A stretch of DNA of 64,000 nt from MWCO01 sp964488865 (lineage in GTDB: Bacteria > Myxococcota_A > Polyangia > Polyangiales > Polyangiaceae), in contig CAZAWR010000043.1 of assembly GCA_964488865.1 (NCBI GenBank), forward strand, positions 1-64,000, written 5' to 3'. The position numbers were made by a program, and so were the translations under genes. Of the stretch, positions 60,411 through 64,000 are shown piece after piece. Positions within the stretch are counted from its first letter, which is position 1, and the number at the start of each line of letters is the position of its first letter. The notes beneath the pieces are model-generated. The model was not told where the DNA came from. It saw only the letters and a program-made list of their open reading frames with translations, and did no database searches.

Positions 60411-61610
60411 TCAAGGGAGTCCGCCGCACCCTTGGCGTGCCTTTGCCTCGAGTCGCGACACCGCCGCGGGTGGAACGTGGGCGTCCTGCCCGATCTGCTG
60501 CAGAGCCTGCGCTAGTGCACGACAGGCCGCGGGACTGGCGTGCCCCGTCGCGACGTCTTCCCAAAGGCGCAGTGCCTCTTGCGAGCGCCCATCGTCCAGA
60601 TAGGCTTCGCCGAGGCGTGCTACGAGCGTCACGGTGCCTGCATCGTCTTGGCCCCGGTCGCCGCTCACCCGGTGGAGGAACGCCCACGCGGTTTCGGGGC
60701 GGCCCACGCGCGAATAGGCACGGACGACATCCTTGGCTGCTTCGGTGGCGAGCTTCGTGGCGCCGGGGAGGGCGGCGTGACGTTGGCCGAACTCGACGGT
60801 CTTCACGAAGGCCGCGAGGGCGGCCTCGAAGGCACCCAGGTTCAGATGGACCCATCCGAGCTTGTACTGCGCGTATCCCCATACCGTGTTGTCCGGCGGC
60901 GGGTGCTTCAACACCTCCTGATAGGCTTGCTTGGCCAGCTCGAACTTGCTCGGGTCGCCACCGGATTCCTCGAAGAAGAGATCGGCGAAACCCAGGTACG
61001 CGCGTGGGATGAGCTTGGACTGCGGGAACTTCTGCACGAGCTCGAACCAGTCCTGGCGCGCCCGAGCCCGCGCGCCCAAAGCGAGGTGCTCGCTGCCGCG
61101 TTGATACAGCACCTCGTCGAGGCGAGGCCACGACGGGTGGTCGTCGTGGAGCGTGGTGAAGCGTTCCACCGCTTTGCTGTGCGCGGCTCGCTCTGCGGTG
61201 TCGTCACCCGTGGCCGCCGCAGCGGATGCAAGGTCGACGTAGTTGACGGCAAGTCGGTGGAGGATGTGCGCGCGATCCGGAGCGCTCGGACGGGTGGCGG
61301 CCAGCAGTCGCTCGAGCGCCGCCGTCTCCGCCTCGATGAGCGGCCTTGCTCGCGCGGGTTGAATGAGATGGGGCACGGTCATGGCCCCACTTGCCGGCTC
61401 TGCCACCAGGACATCCGAAGGGGCTGGGTCGACCGACAGGTCGCGCGGGCTCTCTGTCGCGGGGGATGCGGCAGGGGACGCCTCGGTGGGGGCGGACGAC
61501 ACGACAGCAGGTTTCAGGTCCTGGGCAGCGGGAGTTGGCGTGCAGGCCACCATGGACAGAACGGAGCCGCTTGCGGCCAAACCAACGAGTGATCGACGAA
61601 GTCCCGTCAT
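60411..61610 (-). CDS. TPR-containing lipoprotein
   Basis: The 399-residue product has a lipoprotein signal (LSMVAC) and a Pro/Ala/Ser/Thr linker to about residue 95. Helical TPR repeats follow: AERAAHSKAVERFTTLHDDHP, ARARQDWFELVQKFPQSKL and the LAKQAYQEVLKHPPP-DNTVWGYAQYKLGWVHLNLG segment with typical Trp, Tyr and Pro positions. It resembles outer-membrane TPR lipoproteins of tol-pal/YbgF or gliding-motility type, but no specific assignment is possible. The start at 61610 gives the signal peptide. It diverges from the next lipoprotein gene over 135 bp. Confidence 0.8.
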   Translation of the reverse strand: MTGLRRSLVGLAASGSVLSMVACTPTPAAQDLKPAVVSSAPTEASPAASPATESPRDLSVDPAPSDVLVAEPASGAMTVPHLIQPARARPLIEAETAALERLLAATRPSAPDRAHILHRLAVNYVDLASAAAATGDDTAERAAHSKAVERFTTLHDDHPSWPRLDEVLYQRGSEHLALGARARARQDWFELVQKFPQSKLIPRAYLGFADLFFEESGGDPSKFELAKQAYQEVLKHPPPDNTVWGYAQYKLGWVHLNLGAFEAALAAFVKTVEFGQRHAALPGATKLATEAAKDVVRAYSRVGRPETAWAFLHRVSGDRGQDDAGTVTLVARLGEAYLDDGRSQEALRLWEDVATGHASPAACRALAQALQQIGQDAHVPPAAVSRLEAKARQGCGGLP

Positions 61611-61745
61611 GGGAGCAGCATAGCTCCGCAGCGGCCGTCGCGCTTCGTTCACTCCACGGTGGCCCCTCGGGTTCACACCCGCTCCCGTGTCGATGGTAGA
61701 ATGGGCGGTGTTCAGCGTGGCATGGTCGTTGCTGAAAGGCGCGGG

Positions 61746-62714
61746 ATGGAACGAGCAAGACAGATCGGGTGCGTGGGGCTGGCATTATGCGGATGGTGGT
61801 TGCTTGGGTGCAGCGGTGAAGGCTTCGCTGGGGACTCGGGCTCAGGCGGTGGGTCAGGCACCGCTGGCGCGGGAGGCGGAGGCTCTGCCGGCGTGGGCGG
61901 CGTGGCGGGCACTGCGGGCACTGCGGGCACTGCGGGCACTGCGGGTACAGCGGGTACGGCGGGTACAGCGGGTACAGCGGGTACCGGCGGAGCGGGTGGG
62001 GAGGCCGCTGACGTCCGCGTGATCATGGTCGCGACCACGTCGCCTTTCCCGCACGACGATCAACTCTCCGGTCAGACCACCCACGCGGTCACGGCGGGAG
62101 TTCGACGGTTCGAGTTGATCGACGACGCCGGGGGAAGCTGGCTGCTGATGGACGAGAGTCCCGGCAACAAGGCCGTGAGCTACGATGATGCAGCACGAAC
62201 GGAGCTTGCGCGATTCCCGGCCGAGCAGGTTCGTCCAGGCCGGTACGTGAAGGGACGCCTGGTTCAGGACTGGTCCCGGTTCGACGTCACCGCCACGCTG
62301 CATGAGCTGACCGGATCGACCCCCGGAACACTGCATGTGTTTCAGGCCACGTCGGACGGTGCCTCGTACGATGGAAAGACCTACGACGCGGGCACCTACG
62401 AGCACGAATTCGTCGCTTCCGGAGAGGCGACTGCGTACCAGGGCACCCTGGAGATGCCGGCAAGCGCCTCGACAGCGGAAGCAGAGGCCTTCGTCGAGGA
62501 CGGGGATTGGGTCGTCTACTTTCCCGTCGACTTGCACGTCGAGGAGCCATCGGGCGGGGCGATCGAGGTGGAAGTCAACATGCACGACGCCTTCCGATGG
62601 ACGGACGTACCGAGCCTGGTCAACGAAACCGGTGTGTACGACATTGCGCCTCCGCTCTACGAGCCTGTTCAGCAGTTCGGGGGGAACCGATTCACGGTGC
62701 GCTGGGTGCCGTAG
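61746..62714 (+). CDS. Lipoprotein with Gly/Thr/Ala linker, unknown function
   Basis: The 322-residue product has a lipoprotein signal (WWLLGC) fixing ATG 61746, a linker of about 70 residues mostly Gly, Thr and Ala, and a 230-residue beta-rich domain (VIMVATTSPFPHDDQLSG through RFTVRW). Alternating Asp/Tyr turns and regular strands suggest an extracellular jelly-roll. I do not recognise the family. It converges on the HNH gene with an 11-bp gap. Confidence 0.72.
   Translation: MERARQIGCVGLALCGWWLLGCSGEGFAGDSGSGGGSGTAGAGGGGSAGVGGVAGTAGTAGTAGTAGTAGTAGTAGTAGTGGAGGEAADVRVIMVATTSPFPHDDQLSGQTTHAVTAGVRRFELIDDAGGSWLLMDESPGNKAVSYDDAARTELARFPAEQVRPGRYVKGRLVQDWSRFDVTATLHELTGSTPGTLHVFQATSDGASYDGKTYDAGTYEHEFVASGEATAYQGTLEMPASASTAEAEAFVEDGDWVVYFPVDLHVEEPSGGAIEVEVNMHDAFRWTDVPSLVNETGVYDIAPPLYEPVQQFGGNRFTVRWVP
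61905..61986 (+). repeat. 9-bp tandem repeat encoding GTA linker
   Basis: About nine consecutive 9-bp units (GCGGGCACT or GCGGGTACA variants) encode repeated Gly-Thr-Ala in the lipoprotein linker. Unit change keeps the frame, so copy-number variation would only change linker length. Confidence 0.85.
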
Positions 62715-62725
62715 GGGACTGCCTC

Positions 62726-63085
62726 TCAAGACGAGCCCGGCTCCCGCCATCGCTCCTCCCGCCGCTTCATCAACGCCTCCTCTACCTCCTGCCGTCGCGG
62801 GTCGCTCGCCTTGCGATGGTCGTGACGAAGCCCCTTCTCCGCGTTGCACCGCGCACACGCGAGCGCCAGGTTCCTCGGGTCGTTGGTCCCCCCGTGGTGG
62901 CGAGGCATGATGTGCTCCACCGTCACGTCAGGCGACGCCGCGCCGTCGAGCGGAACGACCAGCTTGGCTCTGCAGTGGATGCAGCGGCCCACCCACGCAG
63001 GACTGCCTCGCACGTCCTGCCGGACGAACGTCGCGTCCGTGGCCACCACCGAGAGGATCAAGTGCGCTCTTTGTCCCGCCGACAT
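62726..63085 (-). CDS. HNH endonuclease
   Basis: The 119-residue product is a single HNH domain: CIHC (Cys35, 38), VEHIMPRHHGG (His58), NL around residue 72 and CARCN (Cys77, 80). This is the zinc-stabilised beta-beta-alpha metal nuclease family, which nicks or cuts DNA. The start has GAGGAG 5 nt upstream of ATG 63085, a strong ribosome-binding site. It begins 9 nt after the upstream VCBS gene on the same strand. No methyltransferase, integrase or phage gene is near, so its role (homing, repair or defence) is open. Confidence 0.88.
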   Translation of the reverse strand: MSAGQRAHLILSVVATDATFVRQDVRGSPAWVGRCIHCRAKLVVPLDGAASPDVTVEHIMPRHHGGTNDPRNLALACARCNAEKGLRHDHRKASDPRRQEVEEALMKRREERWREPGSS

Positions 63086-63094
63086 GAGATCTCC

Positions 63095-64000
63095 TCAGGG
63101 AGGTGACCACCCCAGGTGGGTCGTCCCGTCCTCGAACACCCAGACCCGCTGACCTGCCGCGAACGGCCCTTCATAGGTCACCGTCTCCCCCCCGGGGAAC
63201 ACCACCTCGATCCGCTCCGCTTCCGTGGCGCTGCCCAACCCGAAGTGCAGGTACTGCGAATCCTGCCCTCCCTTGCCCGTCCCCCCCTGCACGTGCCGAA
63301 TCCGACTCACCCCGCCCGCCTGCACCCGCACCGTCGCCCCAATCGCGTTCCCGTTCGACGCCACGTTGCCAATCGCGCGCACCTGCAACCACGCTCCCTT
63401 GTCCTGGAGTGTGTTCACGAACGGCACGTGCGCGAACACATCGGGGTCTCCGTCGTTGTCGACGTCCGAGACCGCCACGCCCCAGCCATTCTCCGTGGTG
63501 ATGCCCGCGTGGTACGCGTCCAGACGGAACGTGCCATCCCCGTTGCCCCAGTAGAAGTCCGTGGGTCGGCCGTCGTACACACTCGTGATGACGAGATCCA
63601 AGTGGCCGTCGTGATCGAAGTCCGCGAGGGCGGGGACCGAGTGCGTCTCCTGGTACCGCAACCCTGCCGCGCTCTTGGCCTTCGGCCAGTCCCCCGACAC
63701 GTCCTCGAACTCGTGCGAGGCGTTCTGCAGTAGCACCTCGGTCTTGTCCGAGAAGTGATAGAAACGCGGGTGCGCAAGGTTCGCGGAGACGAGATCGAAG
63801 GCCCCGTCGCCGTCGAGGTCGCCCCACGCAGCCCCAATGGTGTGACCGAAGTACGAGCTGGTCGGTGTGCCCGCCACGCCCGCGGCGAAAGCGCTCTCCT
63901 CCACCGTGCCGTCGCCCTTGTTGCGGAAGAGCTGGTTGGCCCTCAACCGATAAGCGTTCACGAACAAGTCCACATCGCCGTCGGCGTCGTAGTCGACGGG
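63095..64000 (-). CDS. VCBS/FG-GAP surface protein with ASPIC/UnbV domain (5' end outside window)
   Basis: At least 302 residues of the C-terminal part are present and the frame is open to the window edge. Repeated calcium-binding loops follow the pattern DxDxDGxxD (DYDADGDVD at the edge, DLDGDGAFD, DFDHDGHLD, DVDNDGDPD) as in FG-GAP/VCBS beta-propellers. The C-terminal 100 residues are an ASPIC/UnbV domain (NAIGATVRVQAGG, RIRHVQGG, YLHFGLG, ERIEVVFPGG). This combination occurs in secreted CRTAC1-like proteins of unknown role. The true start lies beyond 64000. Confidence 0.88.
   Translation of the reverse strand, partial: PVDYDADGDVDLFVNAYRLRANQLFRNKGDGTVEESAFAAGVAGTPTSSYFGHTIGAAWGDLDGDGAFDLVSANLAHPRFYHFSDKTEVLLQNASHEFEDVSGDWPKAKSAAGLRYQETHSVPALADFDHDGHLDLVITSVYDGRPTDFYWGNGDGTFRLDAYHAGITTENGWGVAVSDVDNDGDPDVFAHVPFVNTLQDKGAWLQVRAIGNVASNGNAIGATVRVQAGGVSRIRHVQGGTGKGGQDSQYLHFGLGSATEAERIEVVFPGGETVTYEGPFAAGQRVWVFEDGTTHLGWSPP

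Overview
The window is a 64-kb stretch of high-GC DNA whose content points to a myxobacterium (Myxococcota, most likely class Polyangia). The signs are two Ser/Thr kinases with a single C-terminal membrane span, a MYXO-CTERM sorting tail, and many lipoproteins with either Asp/Ser/Thr/Ala-rich or Gly/Ser/Thr-rich linkers after the lipobox. I see no rRNA, tRNA, CRISPR array, insertion sequence or prophage. A run of exactly 100 N at 24173-24272 marks an assembly gap inside a tandem repeat, so this is a draft sequence.

Layout. 1-192: a 55-bp direct repeat and a perfect hairpin. 193-4904 (minus): a MuiA-like DUF4140/DUF4139 lipoprotein, a tail-anchored unknown and a secreted lipoprotein. 5263-10876: an N-acetylmuramoyl-L-alanine amidase, an overlapping histidine kinase/FHA pair, an HD-domain protein coupled to a membrane-anchored unknown, and a lipoprotein. 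11078-13288: an ADP-forming acyl-CoA synthetase. 13304-17508 (plus): two unknowns, then a tightly spaced trio of CPBP intramembrane protease, radical SAM/SPASM protein with a PqqD-like N-terminus, and a membrane/lipoprotein with an odd N-terminal extension. 17524-29864 (minus): a Ser/Thr kinase, a DUF3160 lipoprotein, a PHB-depolymerase-like esterase, a possible L,D-transpeptidase-like lipoprotein, the gapped tandem repeat, a Gly-rich lipoprotein and a full-length Lhr helicase.

30002-37146: a lipoprotein with an apparent frameshift at a C5 tract, a Cys-rich lipoprotein, a MYXO-CTERM beta-helix protein, a Cys-rich protein with three repeats, and an operon encoding a periplasmic/outer-membrane protein, an ECF sigma factor and a membrane-anchored putative anti-sigma partner. 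Divergent from it, behind two inverted repeats, is a second Ser/Thr kinase (37302-38834), followed by three large co-directional envelope proteins of unknown function up to 47007. 47137-53539: a GDSL lipase, an alpha/beta hydrolase-small protein-methyltransferase operon, an AI-2E family transporter and a flavodiiron protein. 53555-55249: a beta-lactamase-fold serine hydrolase.

55312-60223 (minus) is the most unusual locus. Its three genes overlap by 4 nt each. They encode a two-winged-helix protein, an AAA/STAND-like ATPase, and a HerA/FtsK-like ATPase with an N-terminal Cas4-like Fe-S PD-(D/E)XK domain whose catalytic residues look degenerate. It resembles a DNA-processing or defence module but matches no system I can name. 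The window ends with a TPR lipoprotein, a Gly-rich lipoprotein, an HNH endonuclease and the 3' part of a VCBS/ASPIC-UnbV surface protein that runs off the edge. Apart from the two loci singled out, most genes are housekeeping-like or lineage-specific envelope genes.
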